A stretch of DNA of 64,000 bases from an uncultured Bacteroides sp. (GTDB taxonomy: Bacteria > Bacteroidota > Bacteroidia > Bacteroidales > Bacteroidaceae), in the NCBI RefSeq assembly GCF_963677945.1, contig NZ_OY782578.1, positions 1,054,001 to 1,118,000 on the forward strand. Reading direction: 5' to 3'. This document shows positions 33,931 through 44,242 of this stretch, piece after piece (position 1 is the stretch's first letter; each line of letters begins with the position of its first letter). The notes under the pieces are model-generated. The model saw only the letters and a program-made list of their open reading frames with translations, was not told the DNA's origin and ran no database searches. A program made the translations under genes and the position numbers.

Positions 33931-35039
33931 CGGAGCAGGAAATAATTGCCAGCATTGCGCTGACACAGATTCCGGGAGTGGGATCTGTTGGTGCCCGGAA
34001 TTTAATAAATGCTGTGGGTAGTGCTGAGAAAATCTTTTCTCACCGTGCAGAACTTACGCAAATAGTACCAGGAATTACTCCACGCATGATGGAGATGCTT
34101 AATTCTCCTCAGCCTCTTTTACGTGCTGAGGCTGAATTTTCTTTTGCACAGAAAAATAAAATTAGCTGTATTACCATAAACGATGAGGCTTATCCTTCCC
34201 GGTTGAGGGAATGTCCCGATGCTCCTGTTGTGTTATTTTTTAAAGGAAACACGGATATGAATGCATTGCGGGTAATTAACATGGTAGGTACTCGTAATGC
34301 TACCGATTACGGACAACGTATTTGTCGGGATTTTCTGGCAGATCTTAAAGCTCTTTGTCCAGATGTACTTGTAGTTAGTGGTCTTGCTTACGGAATTGAT
34401 ATTCATGCTCATCGGGGTGCTTTAAATAATGGTCTTTCAACTATTGGTGTATTAGCCCATGGGTTGGACCGTATCTATCCGTCTGTTCATCGAAAAACTG
34501 CTATCGATATGCTCGAAAATGGTGGCTTGCTTACTGAATTTCTGTCGAAGACTAATCCTGATCGCCAGAATTTTGTGAAGCGAAACCGGATTGTTGCGGG
34601 TATGAGTGATGCTACAATTGTGGTTGAATCGGCTGTAAAGGGCGGAGCACTTATTACTGCAGACATTGCTCAAAGTTATCATCGCGATTGCTTTGCTTTT
34701 CCCGGTCGTGTTGCCGATGAATTTTCTATTGGCTGCAACAATCTGATAAAGGATAATAAGGCTGCATTAATTCTTTCTGCGGAAGATTTAGTAAAAGCAA
34801 TGTGTTGGGATGCTAATTCAAAAGCTATTCCGGTGGCTGTTCAAAGACAACTTTTCGTTGATCTTACCGAAGATGAGCAGATCGTTGTGGATATTCTTCA
34901 GGAAAATGGAGATTCTCAGATTAATTCACTGGTTGTTGAAGCAGATATGCCAGTGAATAAAATGAATACCATCTTGTTTGAACTGGAAATGAAAGGCGTT
35001 ATCAGAGTGCTTGCAGGAGGAATGTATCAGTTACTTTAG
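33927..35039 (+). CDS. dprA: DNA-processing protein DprA
   Basis: Loads RecA on single-stranded DNA during natural transformation and related recombination. A helix-hairpin-helix-like N-terminus (about 1-60, IPGVGSVGARNLINAVG) precedes the Rossmann-like DprA core: INMVGTRNATDYGQRICRDF, VVSGLAYGIDIHAHRGAL, GVLAHGLDRIYPSVHR, NFVKRNRIVAGMSD and the ESAVKGGALITADIAQSY strand. A C-terminal winged-helix domain (about 310-370) ends the protein. Length 370 is normal. It is translationally coupled with the thioesterase gene. Confidence 0.95.
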   Translation: MTEQEIIASIALTQIPGVGSVGARNLINAVGSAEKIFSHRAELTQIVPGITPRMMEMLNSPQPLLRAEAEFSFAQKNKISCITINDEAYPSRLRECPDAPVVLFFKGNTDMNALRVINMVGTRNATDYGQRICRDFLADLKALCPDVLVVSGLAYGIDIHAHRGALNNGLSTIGVLAHGLDRIYPSVHRKTAIDMLENGGLLTEFLSKTNPDRQNFVKRNRIVAGMSDATIVVESAVKGGALITADIAQSYHRDCFAFPGRVADEFSIGCNNLIKDNKAALILSAEDLVKAMCWDANSKAIPVAVQRQLFVDLTEDEQIVVDILQENGDSQINSLVVEADMPVNKMNTILFELEMKGVIRVLAGGMYQLL

Positions 35040-35055
35040 GTAGGTGCAAAAAAAA

Positions 35056-35076
35056 TGGTTGTCATCACGACAACCA
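35056..35076 (+). terminator. hairpin after dprA
   Basis: TGGTTGTC at 35056-35063 pairs with GACAACCA at 35069-35076 around a 5-base loop. It is only followed by ATCTTTG, so termination may be partial, or it is the 5' stem of the leader described next. Confidence 0.55.
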
Positions 35077-35288
35077 ATCTTTGTTAACCTTAAATCTAAT
35101 ACTATGAAAAACACATTGCAAATGTAAACCTTTTGGCCATTCCCACCAAACTTTTGACCATTGTAGCCCTTTCTTTTAATTTTCTTTCACTACTTTTTAT
35201 TGTTTCCGCACACGAAATATCATTTTGAAACTAAAATTAGCAGTTTGGCTTCTTTTGCCCATTCTTTTGTTAACACATATAAAAAAAC
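35077..35288 (+). other. intergenic leader-like region with a seven-codon reading frame
   Basis: After the hairpin comes TTAACCTTAAATCTAATACT and then ATG at 35104 opening a seven-residue frame (MKNTLQM, stop at 35125-35127). Two near-identical 11-base pieces follow: TTTTGGCCATT at 35131 and TTTTGACCATT at 35152. No gene follows on this strand, so the purpose is unclear. Confidence 0.3.
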
Positions 35289-35320
35289 AAATCCTCTACC
35301 AGTTCCCAGGCAGAGGATTT
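35289..35320 (-). terminator. terminator of the frd operon
   Basis: AAATCCTCT at 35289-35297 pairs with AGAGGATTT at 35312-35320. On the minus strand a run of seven T lies just beyond the stem (plus-strand A run at 35281-35287). Confidence 0.85.
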
Positions 35321-35345
35321 ATTATATAATGATCTAATCAGTTGA

Positions 35346-36101
35346 TTAATCTTTCAGTTTAGCTGCGATAAAGTCGCGGTTCAATCTTGCAATGTTGCTG
35401 ATTGAGATAGACTTTGGACATTCAGCTTCACAAGCTCTGGTGTTAGTACAGTTACCAAAACCAAGTTCATCCATTTTAGAAACCATAGCTTTTGCACGAC
35501 GGCCAGCTTCAACTTTTCCCTGAGGAAGAAGTGATAATTGGCTAACTTTTGCAGAAAGAAACAACATAGCCGAACCATTCTTACAAGCTGCAACACAAGC
35601 ACCACAACCGATACAAGATGCTGAATCCATTGCTTCGTCAGCGATAGGTTTTGGAATTGCAATAGCGTTAGCATCTGGAGTACCACCAGTATTTACTGAT
35701 ACGTAACCACCGGCTTGCATAATCTTATCGAATGCGTTACGATCTACCATTAAGTCGCGGATTACTGGGAAACCAGCAGAACGCCATGGCTCAACAGTGA
35801 TTGTATCTCCTTCTTCGAAACGACGCATGTAAATCTGGCAAGTTGTTGCTCCTGTACCTGGTCCATGAGGGCGTCCGTTGATGTAAAGAGAACACATTCC
35901 GCAAATACCTTCACGACAGTCGTGATCGAATGCTACTGGTTCTTTACCTTCATTGATAAGTTTCTCATTCAGGATGTCGAGCATTTCAAGAAATGAAGTA
36001 TCACCTGAAATGTTTTCCATTTGATATGATTCAAAAGCACCTTTAGCTTTCGGACCTTTCTGACGCCAAACCTTTAGCGTGAAATTTATAATTTTTTCCA
36101 T
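35346..36101 (-). CDS. frdB: fumarate reductase/succinate dehydrogenase iron-sulfur subunit
   Basis: Electron-transfer subunit (251 residues) of the membrane quinol:fumarate reductase, carrying 2Fe-2S, 4Fe-4S and 3Fe-4S clusters. The cysteine motifs are [15 protein letters not shown] near 62-75, [14 protein letters not shown] in the middle and [14 protein letters not shown] near the C-terminus. It is last in the frdC-frdA-frdB operon, 13 bases after frdA. In Bacteroides this complex works mainly as fumarate reductase, giving succinate as a fermentation product. Confidence 0.95.
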   Translation of the reverse strand: MEKIINFTLKVWRQKGPKAKGAFESYQMENISGDTSFLEMLDILNEKLINEGKEPVAFDHDCREGICGMCSLYINGRPHGPGTGATTCQIYMRRFEEGDTITVEPWRSAGFPVIRDLMVDRNAFDKIMQAGGYVSVNTGGTPDANAIAIPKPIADEAMDSASCIGCGACVAACKNGSAMLFLSAKVSQLSLLPQGKVEAGRRAKAMVSKMDELGFGNCTNTRACEAECPKSISISNIARLNRDFIAAKLKD

Positions 36102-36114
36102 TGTCTACTAATTA

Positions 36115-38058
36115 TTAAGCTTTGTAATTACGTGTTTGAACCTTAGTAAATTCATAGTTCAAATCTTCCTTAATTAACTCTGGTTTAGAGTCTTCACCTG
36201 TATACTTCCAGCAAGCTACGTATGAGAATTTATCATCATCACGCTTAGCTTCACCTTCTGGTGTCTGATGTTCTTCACGGAAGTGTCCACCGCAAGATTC
36301 TTCGCGGTTCAAACCGTCATAAGCCATCAACAGACCGGTCTCAATAAAGTCTGATAAACGAAGAGCTTTTTCCAGCTCGATATTCTGATCGTTTACATCT
36401 CCAGGGATACGAACATTTGTCCAGAAGTCTTTCTTAACTTCTTTAAGCTTAGCAATAGCTGTTTCCAAAGATTCTTTTGTACGTCCCATTCCAACGAATT
36501 CCCACATTACGTGACCAAGTTTCTTGTGAATTGAATCAACAGAGTGCTTACCATTAATGTTTTTGATCTTATTGATCTTGTCATTAATAGCTTTTTCTGC
36601 TTCAACGAATTCAGGAAGATCTGTAGAGAAACGTGGAACCTGAATCTGATCAGATAAATAGTTCTGAATTGTATATGGTAATACGAAGTATCCGTCGGCC
36701 AAACCTTGCATCAAAGCAGAAGCACCTAAACGGTTAGCTCCGTGGTCTGAGAAGTTAGCTTCACCGATAGCATATAATCCAGGGATAGAAGTCATTAACT
36801 CATAATCAACCCAGATACCACCCATAGTGTAGTGGATAGCAGGGAAAATCATCATTGGAGTTTTATATGGATTTTCGTTTGTGATTTCTTCGTACATGTC
36901 AAACAAGTTACCGTAACGAGCTCTTACTACGTCTTCACCAAGGCGGTTGATTGCTTCTGAGAAATCAAGGAATACAGCCAAACCTGTATTGTTTACTCCA
37001 AAGCCTTTATCGCAACGTTCTTTTGCTGCACGTGATGCAACGTCACGAGGTACAAGGTTACCAAATGCTGGATAACGACGTTCCAGATAGTAATCGCGAT
37101 CTGCTTCAGGAATATCAGATCCTTTAATCTTTCCAGCCTGAAGAGCTTTTGCATCTTCAAGTTTCTTTGGAACCCAGATACGTCCGTCGTTACGAAGTGA
37201 TTCAGACATCAAAGTCAGTTTAGACTGAACATCTCCGTGTACTGGAATACAAGTTGGGTGAATCTGTACATAACATGGATTTGCGAAATAAGCACCTTTC
37301 TTGTAGCATTGGATAGCAGCAGAACCGTTAGATGCCATTGCATTTGTAGAAAGGAAGTATGTATTTCCGTATCCACCTGTACCGATTACTACGGCATGAG
37401 CTGAGAAACGTTCAATTTTACCTGTTACAAGGTTGCGGGCAATGATACCACGTGCACGTCCGTCGATAAGAACAACGTCGAGCATTTCGTAACGAGTGAA
37501 TAATTTTACAGTTCCTTTGTTTACCTGACGGCTCAAAGCAGAGTAAGCACCAAGTAATAACTGTTGTCCTGTTTGGCCTTTAGCATAGAATGTACGTGAA
37601 ACCTGTGCACCACCGAAAGAACGGTTATCAAGTGTACCACCGTATTCACGAGCAAAAGGAACTCCTTGAGCTACGCATTGGTCAATAATTTCGTTGGAAA
37701 CTTCAGCCAAACGGTAAACGTTTGATTCGCGTGCACGGTAGTCTCCACCTTTGATTGTATCATAATATAAACGGTAAACAGAGTCACCGTCATTTTGGTA
37801 ATTCTTAGCAGCATTGATACCACCTTGTGCAGCGATTGAGTGAGCACGGCGTGGAGAATCTTGGATGCAGAAGTTAAATACTTTGAAACCCAGTTCACCA
37901 AGTGAAGCGGCAGCTGATGCTCCGGCAAGACCTGTACCAACTACGATTATGTCTAAACGACGTTTGTTAGCAGGGTTTACGAGTTTCTGATGAGCTTTAT
38001 AGTTACTCCATTTCTCAGCCAATGGGCCTTCAGGAATTCTTGAATCTATCTTAGTCAT
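36115..38058 (-). CDS. frdA: fumarate reductase/succinate dehydrogenase flavoprotein subunit
   Basis: Catalytic subunit (647 residues) that interconverts fumarate and succinate on the cytoplasmic side of the membrane. The dinucleotide motif [19 protein letters not shown] is at about 36-54, and [18 protein letters not shown] contains the His that binds FAD covalently. [10 protein letters not shown] and later [17 protein letters not shown] and [19 protein letters not shown] belong to the active site and the second FAD contact. Length is that of the Bacteroidetes/epsilonproteobacterial diheme-type enzymes. Second gene of the operon, 50 bases after frdC. Confidence 0.96.
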   Translation of the reverse strand: MTKIDSRIPEGPLAEKWSNYKAHQKLVNPANKRRLDIIVVGTGLAGASAAASLGELGFKVFNFCIQDSPRRAHSIAAQGGINAAKNYQNDGDSVYRLYYDTIKGGDYRARESNVYRLAEVSNEIIDQCVAQGVPFAREYGGTLDNRSFGGAQVSRTFYAKGQTGQQLLLGAYSALSRQVNKGTVKLFTRYEMLDVVLIDGRARGIIARNLVTGKIERFSAHAVVIGTGGYGNTYFLSTNAMASNGSAAIQCYKKGAYFANPCYVQIHPTCIPVHGDVQSKLTLMSESLRNDGRIWVPKKLEDAKALQAGKIKGSDIPEADRDYYLERRYPAFGNLVPRDVASRAAKERCDKGFGVNNTGLAVFLDFSEAINRLGEDVVRARYGNLFDMYEEITNENPYKTPMMIFPAIHYTMGGIWVDYELMTSIPGLYAIGEANFSDHGANRLGASALMQGLADGYFVLPYTIQNYLSDQIQVPRFSTDLPEFVEAEKAINDKINKIKNINGKHSVDSIHKKLGHVMWEFVGMGRTKESLETAIAKLKEVKKDFWTNVRIPGDVNDQNIELEKALRLSDFIETGLLMAYDGLNREESCGGHFREEHQTPEGEAKRDDDKFSYVACWKYTGEDSKPELIKEDLNYEFTKVQTRNYKA

Positions 38059-38108
38059 AATTTTATTTCTTTTTTCTGATTTTATTAGAGTTCACATTTA
38101 CTGGTTAA

Positions 38109-38786
38109 TTAACCCAGTAATCCGTATTTTACGTAGAAAACTACTACTACTAAGGCAAAGCCGAAGAAGATTACAGTTGCAAAAATATTTGAGATACATT
38201 TCCAACGTTCGAACCAGATCTTGTTATTCCAACCTAGTGTTTGAAGTGCACTCCAGAAACCGTGAGTAAGATGGAACCAAATAGCTACAAACCATACAAG
38301 GTAAAGTAGAGCAAACAAAGGATTAGCAAATGTTTGGCTAATTAAAGCAGCACCGTCTTGTGGAGTAGGATTAATACTTTCAAGGCCGCTAAGTTCTACA
38401 AACTGCATTTTAAACCAGAACTGTGCTAGGTGTAGAACAAAGAAAAGAGCAACAATGATACCCAAAACCAACATGTTTTGAGAAGCCCATTCTACATTTT
38501 TAGGCTTTTCAACTACCGCGTAACTCTCATTACCACGTGCTTTGCGATTTTGCATTGTTAACCAGAAAGCATAAACGATATGTACAACAAAGCCAGCAGC
38601 TAAAACCAGCGTTCCAGCAATAGCATACCAATTTGCTCCCAAGAACTCACATACCATGTTGTAACCGGCTTCAGAGAAAACCGCCACAATATTCATCGAC
38701 ATGTGAAATGTTAGAAAAAGGACAAGGAACAGCCCTGATACGCTCATGACTACTTTCCTTCCTACAGATGAATTAGTTAACCACAT
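38109..38786 (-). CDS. frdC: fumarate reductase/succinate dehydrogenase cytochrome b subunit
   Basis: Membrane anchor of 225 residues with five predicted helices that carries haem b and the quinone site. His residues placed for haem binding are in LFLTFHMSMNIV, FVVHIVYAFWLT, FFVLHLAQFWFK and FHLTHGFWSALQTLG; several histidines in the helices suggest a diheme anchor, as in Wolinella fumarate reductase. It is first in the operon, downstream of a good -7 box on the minus strand. Confidence 0.93.
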   Translation of the reverse strand: MWLTNSSVGRKVVMSVSGLFLVLFLTFHMSMNIVAVFSEAGYNMVCEFLGANWYAIAGTLVLAAGFVVHIVYAFWLTMQNRKARGNESYAVVEKPKNVEWASQNMLVLGIIVALFFVLHLAQFWFKMQFVELSGLESINPTPQDGAALISQTFANPLFALLYLVWFVAIWFHLTHGFWSALQTLGWNNKIWFERWKCISNIFATVIFFGFALVVVVFYVKYGLLG

Positions 38787-38855
38787 AAATGATTGAATTT
38801 AAATTATTTAATTGTTAGAACTATAATTTATTTTTTGATGTCTGCTTTATTTGCG

Positions 38856-38863
38856 CAAAAGTA
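38856..38863 (-). promoter_or_regulatory. -7 box for the frd operon
   Basis: The minus strand reads TACTTTTG, a match to TAnnTTTG, about 70 bases upstream of the frdC start. Confidence 0.6.
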
Positions 38864-39156
38864 CATGAAATCCCCCTATTAAGCAAGGGATTAAAGAAAT
38901 TATTCGTTAATTAAAACATACCGGGTTTTTACCGTTCTCACTTTTAACTTAATTTCTTATTCGACGCTTATTAAAAATGTGTTAGAAAGATATAAATGCT
39001 CTATATAAAGTAAAGACAAATGAAACTATGATTATCCTTCTTTGGGAGAAATTGTATATAATAGTTCTACATATAGTGAATTCTCTCTTTTAATTCATCA
39101 TTTTATGTTTTTGCGAATGATAGCCTTAATATGCACCATTTATAACTATTAATATA

Positions 39157-39164
39157 TATCTTTG
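39157..39164 (+). promoter_or_regulatory. -7 box for the secreted PAP2 gene
   Basis: TATCTTTG matches TAnnTTTG, 26 bases before the ATG at 39191. Confidence 0.6.
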
Positions 39165-39190
39165 TATATATAATTTTATGGATAATATTG

Positions 39191-39814
39191 ATGAAACAAA
39201 TTCTCTTGCTCCTGATTGCTGTCTTTACTGGTTTTAATTGCTATGCACAAAACTGGGATATAAGTACTTTGAAGAAAATTAATGGAATTGATAATGAACT
39301 TGTAACAGGCTACAGTAAGGTCATTTCAAATACAGAACCTTTTATTGCTGTTGGAGTACCTCTAATTCTAGGTAGTTATGCTTTGCTGGATAAAGATCAT
39401 GATTTGTTGAGTGATGCTGTTTATATTGGCACTAGTGTAGCCGAAGCTGTTGTAGTTACTTCCGGAATGAAGTACACTGTTGATCGTGAACGTCCTTTTG
39501 AACGTTATCCTGATTTGATCGAGAAGAGAGAATCTGTTTCGAGTTCCTCTTTTCCTTCTGCTCATACTGCTACAGCTTTTTCTTTAGTTACATCTTTAAG
39601 CATTAGATATCCTAAATGGTATGTTATTGCTCCAGGTTATTTATGGGCTTGCTCTGTTGGATTTTCAAGAATGAACAGGGGAGTTCATTATCCTTCTGAT
39701 GTTATAGCTGGTGCTGCTATAGGTTCTGGTTGTGCAGTTGTAAATATATATGTTAACAAATGGCTTAATGAATTGTTATTTGCAAAAAATCATACTCGCC
39801 TCGTTAGTTATTAA
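39191..39814 (+). CDS. exported PAP2-family phosphatase
   Basis: A 207-residue protein with a signal peptide ending near NCYAQ (about residue 20). The three PAP2 motifs are in order: KYTVDRERPF, SSFPSAHTATAFSL and SRMNRGVHYPSDVIAGA, with the catalytic His and the supporting His/Asp. Substrates in this family are lipid phosphates or undecaprenyl pyrophosphate, and the active site faces the periplasm. The ATG at 39191 is preferred over TTG at 39188. It is a single-gene unit with its own promoter and a shared terminator. Confidence 0.88.
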   Translation: MKQILLLLIAVFTGFNCYAQNWDISTLKKINGIDNELVTGYSKVISNTEPFIAVGVPLILGSYALLDKDHDLLSDAVYIGTSVAEAVVVTSGMKYTVDRERPFERYPDLIEKRESVSSSSFPSAHTATAFSLVTSLSIRYPKWYVIAPGYLWACSVGFSRMNRGVHYPSDVIAGAAIGSGCAVVNIYVNKWLNELLFAKNHTRLVSY

Positions 39815-39873
39815 AGTCTAATTCCATTTACGAAAAGCAATTCTAATTGTGGACAGTTTATATATGTATAAAA

Positions 39874-39904
39874 AAAGAGAGTGCCCTTCTAGAACACTCT
39901 CTTT
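39874..39904. terminator. bidirectional terminator between the PAP2 gene and rpoC
   Basis: AAAGAGAGTG at 39874-39883 pairs with CACTCTCTTT at 39895-39904. A/T runs occur on both sides, fitting the end of rpoBC and of the convergent PAP2 gene. Confidence 0.85.
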
Positions 39905-39923
39905 CAAATAGTATATAAAATGT

Positions 39924-42900
39924 TTATTCTACTTCACTGTAGTCTAACACTGTTTTGCGATTTGCAAGAATTCGATCATATTCTTCTTTAGAACCAACAA
40001 TAATCTTATCAAATTCACGCTGACCAGTTCCGGCAGGAATTAAATGTCCACAGATAACATTTTCTTTCATTCCTTCTAGCTTATCAATTTTACCATTGAT
40101 AGCAGCTTCATTTAATACCTTTGTTGTTTCCTGGAAGGAAGCGGCTGACATAAAGCTCTTAGTCTGAAGTGCTGCACGGGTAATACCTTGAAGAATCTGT
40201 GTAGATGTAGCAGCAATAGCATCACGTACTTCTACAGGTTTCAAGTCACGACGTTTCAACATACTGTTTTCGTCTCTAAGTTTACGAGCTGTAACGATCT
40301 GTCCAGGTTGTAAATTTTGAGAGTCTCCAGCGTCAATCACAACCTTCTTGCCCCAGATATGATCATTTTCTTCCATGAAGTCAAGTTTGTCTACAACTTG
40401 TTGTTCTAGGAATCTAGTATCTCCTGGATCATTGATCTGAACTTTACGCATCATCTGACGTACAATTACCTCAAAGTGCTTATCGTTGATTTTTACACCT
40501 TGTAGACGGTATACATCCTGAACTTCATTCACGATATATTCCTGAACAGCTGTTGGCCCTTTGATTGCCAAGATATCTGCAGGTGTAGTAGCTCCATCAG
40601 AAAGAGGTGTTCCGGCACGTACATAGTCATTCTCCTGAACAAGAATCTGTTTAGAAAGAGAAACTAGATACTTTTTAACTTCGCCTGTTTTAGATGTAAC
40701 GATGATTTCACGATTACCACGTTTAATCTTACCCATTGTTACTTCACCATCAATTTCAGATACTACAGCTGGATTTGATGGATTACGTGCTTCGAATAAT
40801 TCAGTTACACGAGGAAGACCACCAGTGATATCACCAGCCTTACCTACTGCACGAGGAATCTTAACAAGAATATCGCCGGATTTAACTTTCTGGCCATTCT
40901 CAATTACAACGTGACCGCCTACCGGGAAGTTATAAGTACGAATTAGCTCGCCATTTTCGTCCACAATATGGGCTGAAGGCACTTTCGTTTTATCTCTTGA
41001 TTCGATAATGATATATTCGCGTAAACCTGTTGCTTCATCAGACTCAACTTTATAGGTCACGTTTTCAATTACACCTTCAAACTCAATCTTACCTGTTGCT
41101 TCAGTAATAATAACTGCGTTAAATGGATCCCATTTACAGATAAGTTTACCTTTCTCTACAATTTCTCCGTCATTGGCATATAATGTAGAACCGTAAGGAA
41201 TAGTATGATTAGAAAGAACAATATTTGTATTAACATCAACGATTCTTAATTCAGCAAGTCGTCCAACAACAATCTTAATTGCTTCGCCATTTTCGTCAAC
41301 AGCATCTACTGTACGCAATTCCTCAAATTCCAAGCGTCCATTGTATTTAGCTTTTACACCAGCATTTGCTGCAATATTAGCAGCAGTACCACCGGCGTGG
41401 AATGTACGAAGAGTCAACTGAGTACCTGGTTCACCAATAGATTGTGCAGCGATAACTCCAACAGCTTCCCCTTTTTGAACCATTCTGTTAGTAGAAAGGT
41501 TACGACCGTAACACTTAGCACAAACGCCTTTCTTCGATTCGCAGGTTAAAACTGAACGGATTTCTACGCTTTCAATAGGTGAATCTTCAATCTTCTGTGC
41601 AACGTTTTCTGTGATTTGCTCTCCACTTGCAACAAGTAATTCTCCTGTTGTTGGGTGAATAATATCATGAACAGAAACACGGCCAAGGATTCGTTCATAA
41701 AGAGTTGCAATAACATCTTCGTTGTTTTTCAGTTCTGTGCAGATTAATCCACGAAGTGTGCCACAGTCTTCTTCATTGATAATAACGTCATGTGAAACAT
41801 CAACCAAACGACGAGTCAAGTATCCGGCATCGGCAGTTTTTAACGCTGTATCAGCCAAACCTTTACGGGCACCGTGAGTTGAAATAAAGTATTCAAGTAC
41901 TGACAACCCTTCTTTAAAGTTAGAAAGAATTGGATTTTCAATAATTTGACCTCCTTCAGCACCTGCTTTTTGCGGTTTAGCCATCAAACCACGCATACCT
42001 GAAAGCTGACGGATCTGTTCTTTAGAACCACGGGCACCTGAGTCAAGCATCATATATACAGAGTTGAAACCTTGGTCATCTGTAGAAATGGTTTTCATCA
42101 AGATGTTAGATAACTCTGAATTTACGTGTGTCCAAATATCAATAACCTGATTATAACGTTCATTGTTGGTGATGAATCCCATGTTGTAGTTATTTACAAC
42201 CTGTTCTACTTCATCATATCCACGTTGAACTAATGTTTGTTTTTCTTTTGGGATGATAATATCATCCAAGTTGAAAGACAAGCCACCTTGGAATGCCATT
42301 CTATAACCTAAGTTCTTGATACCATCAAGGAAGTCTGCTGTCTTAGCAACTCCACAAATTTTAATAACATCACCAATAATCTCGCGAAGAGATTTCTTGG
42401 AAATAATTCTATTAATATATCCAACTTCTGCAGGAACAATCTCATTTACAATAACACGTCCAACAGAGGTTTCTTTCATTAATACATCAACAATATTACC
42501 ATTCTCATCGAGGTCTTTAACAACTACGTTGATAATAGCGTGTATGTCTACTTTACCTTCGTTATATGCGATTGTAGCTTCTTCTGGTCCGTAGAAAGTA
42601 AGTCCTTCTCCTTTAGCCCCTTTTCTTAGTTTTGTAATGTAATACAAACCAAGCACCATATCCTGTGAAGGCACTGTAATTGGAGCACCATTAGCAGGGT
42701 TAAGAATGTTATGTGATGCAAGCATCAACATCTGAGCTTCCAAAACAGCTTCATTGCTAAGTGGTAAGTGAACAGCCATCTGGTCACCATCAAAGTCTGC
42801 ATTGAACGCTGTACATGCAAGTGGGTGAAGTTGGATAGCTTTTCCTTCAATCATCTTAGGCTGGAAAGCTTGGATACCCAAACGGTGCAATGTCGGTGCA

Positions 42901-44210
42901 CGGTTCAACAGAACTGGATGACCTTTCATTACATATTCCAAGATATCCCAAATAACAGGTTCTTTACGATCTACAATTTTTTTAGCAGATTTTACAGTTT
43001 TAACAATACCTCTTTCAATCAGTTTACGAATGACAAATGGTTTGTATAATTCTGCAGCCATTAATTTAGGAATACCACATTCGTGCATCTTTAACTCAGG
43101 GCCTACAACAATTACTGAACGCGCAGAGTAGTCAACACGCTTACCTAATAAGTTCTGACGGAAACGTCCTTGTTTACCTTTTAAACTATCAGATAAAGAT
43201 TTCAAAGGACGGTTGGCATCTGTTTTAACAGCACTTGATTTACGCGAATTATCGAATAATGAATCGATAGATTCTTGTAACATTCGCTTTTCATTACGTA
43301 AAATAACCTCAGGAGCCTTAATCTCGATCAATCTCTTAAGACGATTATTACGAATGATAACACGACGATATAAATCATTTAAATCTGATGTAGCAAAGCG
43401 ACCTCCGTCCAAAGGAACCAATGGTCTTAATTCTGGTGGAATAACTGGTACTATACGTACAATCATCCACTCTGGCTTATTACGTCCTTTCGAAGCTCTG
43501 AAAGATTCAACAACTTGCAAACGCTTTAAAGCTTCATTTTTACGTTGCTGTGATGAATCATTGCTTGCTTTATGTCTTAATTCATAAGACAAAGAGTCCA
43601 AGTCAAGACGTGCCAATAAATCGTAGATAGCTTCAGCTCCCATTTTAGCAATAAACTTATTAGGATCTGTATCTTCTAAATATTGGTTTTCTTTTGGAAG
43701 AGTTTCTAGTACATCTAGATATTCTTCCTCCGATAATAAATCATATGCATTAATACCATCAGCCTCTTTTATACCTGGCTGAATAACAACATAACGCTCA
43801 TAGTAAATGATTGAATCAAGCTTCTTGGTAGGTAAACCTAGCAAATAGCCAATCTTGTTTGGAAGTGAGCGAAAATACCAGATATGTGCAACTGGAACAA
43901 CCAATTGGATGTGTCCCATGCGTTCACGTCTAACTTTCTTCTCTGTAACTTCAACACCACATCTGTCGCAAACGATTCCTTTGTAACGAATTCTTTTGTA
44001 TTTACCACAATGACATTCGTAATCCTTGATAGGACCAAAAATACGTTCACAAAATAAACCATCTCGTTCGGGTTTATATGTACGATAATTGATAGTTTCA
44101 GGCTTCAATACTTCACCACTCGAATTCTCAAGGATTTCTTCAGGAGAAGCTAACCCAATTGAGATTTTCGAGAAATTACTCTTTATCTTATTTTCTTTTC
44201 TAAAAGCCAT
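39924..44210 (-). CDS. rpoC: RNA polymerase beta' subunit
   Basis: Largest catalytic subunit of RNA polymerase, 1428 residues. The N-terminal zinc-binding cysteines are C66, C68, C81 and C84 (CHCGKYK, then VCDRCG). The active-site motif [12 protein letters not shown] carries the three magnesium-binding Asp residues. The second zinc cluster is [16 protein letters not shown], and the bridge/trigger region includes [16 protein letters not shown]. The length and insertion pattern are Bacteroidetes-like. It follows rpoB after 32 bases on the same transcript. Confidence 0.98.
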   Translation of the reverse strand: MAFRKENKIKSNFSKISIGLASPEEILENSSGEVLKPETINYRTYKPERDGLFCERIFGPIKDYECHCGKYKRIRYKGIVCDRCGVEVTEKKVRRERMGHIQLVVPVAHIWYFRSLPNKIGYLLGLPTKKLDSIIYYERYVVIQPGIKEADGINAYDLLSEEEYLDVLETLPKENQYLEDTDPNKFIAKMGAEAIYDLLARLDLDSLSYELRHKASNDSSQQRKNEALKRLQVVESFRASKGRNKPEWMIVRIVPVIPPELRPLVPLDGGRFATSDLNDLYRRVIIRNNRLKRLIEIKAPEVILRNEKRMLQESIDSLFDNSRKSSAVKTDANRPLKSLSDSLKGKQGRFRQNLLGKRVDYSARSVIVVGPELKMHECGIPKLMAAELYKPFVIRKLIERGIVKTVKSAKKIVDRKEPVIWDILEYVMKGHPVLLNRAPTLHRLGIQAFQPKMIEGKAIQLHPLACTAFNADFDGDQMAVHLPLSNEAVLEAQMLMLASHNILNPANGAPITVPSQDMVLGLYYITKLRKGAKGEGLTFYGPEEATIAYNEGKVDIHAIINVVVKDLDENGNIVDVLMKETSVGRVIVNEIVPAEVGYINRIISKKSLREIIGDVIKICGVAKTADFLDGIKNLGYRMAFQGGLSFNLDDIIIPKEKQTLVQRGYDEVEQVVNNYNMGFITNNERYNQVIDIWTHVNSELSNILMKTISTDDQGFNSVYMMLDSGARGSKEQIRQLSGMRGLMAKPQKAGAEGGQIIENPILSNFKEGLSVLEYFISTHGARKGLADTALKTADAGYLTRRLVDVSHDVIINEEDCGTLRGLICTELKNNEDVIATLYERILGRVSVHDIIHPTTGELLVASGEQITENVAQKIEDSPIESVEIRSVLTCESKKGVCAKCYGRNLSTNRMVQKGEAVGVIAAQSIGEPGTQLTLRTFHAGGTAANIAANAGVKAKYNGRLEFEELRTVDAVDENGEAIKIVVGRLAELRIVDVNTNIVLSNHTIPYGSTLYANDGEIVEKGKLICKWDPFNAVIITEATGKIEFEGVIENVTYKVESDEATGLREYIIIESRDKTKVPSAHIVDENGELIRTYNFPVGGHVVIENGQKVKSGDILVKIPRAVGKAGDITGGLPRVTELFEARNPSNPAVVSEIDGEVTMGKIKRGNREIIVTSKTGEVKKYLVSLSKQILVQENDYVRAGTPLSDGATTPADILAIKGPTAVQEYIVNEVQDVYRLQGVKINDKHFEVIVRQMMRKVQINDPGDTRFLEQQVVDKLDFMEENDHIWGKKVVIDAGDSQNLQPGQIVTARKLRDENSMLKRRDLKPVEVRDAIAATSTQILQGITRAALQTKSFMSAASFQETTKVLNEAAINGKIDKLEGMKENVICGHLIPAGTGQREFDKIIVGSKEEYDRILANRKTVLDYSEVE

Positions 44211-44242
44211 ACGATTAATTTATGTAAAGAGTTATCTATTAA

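Larger units (their letters stand above)
38787..39187. other. divergent intergenic region between frdC and the PAP2 gene
   Basis: About 400 AT-rich bases containing a minus-strand -7 box near frdC and a plus-strand -7 box near the PAP2 gene. I see no gene or RNA structure in the middle. Confidence 0.5.

Noticed and set aside
42316..43587. Antisense open frames inside rpoC (and similar ones in rpoB)
   Set aside because: They are codon-bias shadows of conserved genes, with no start signals or known domains.
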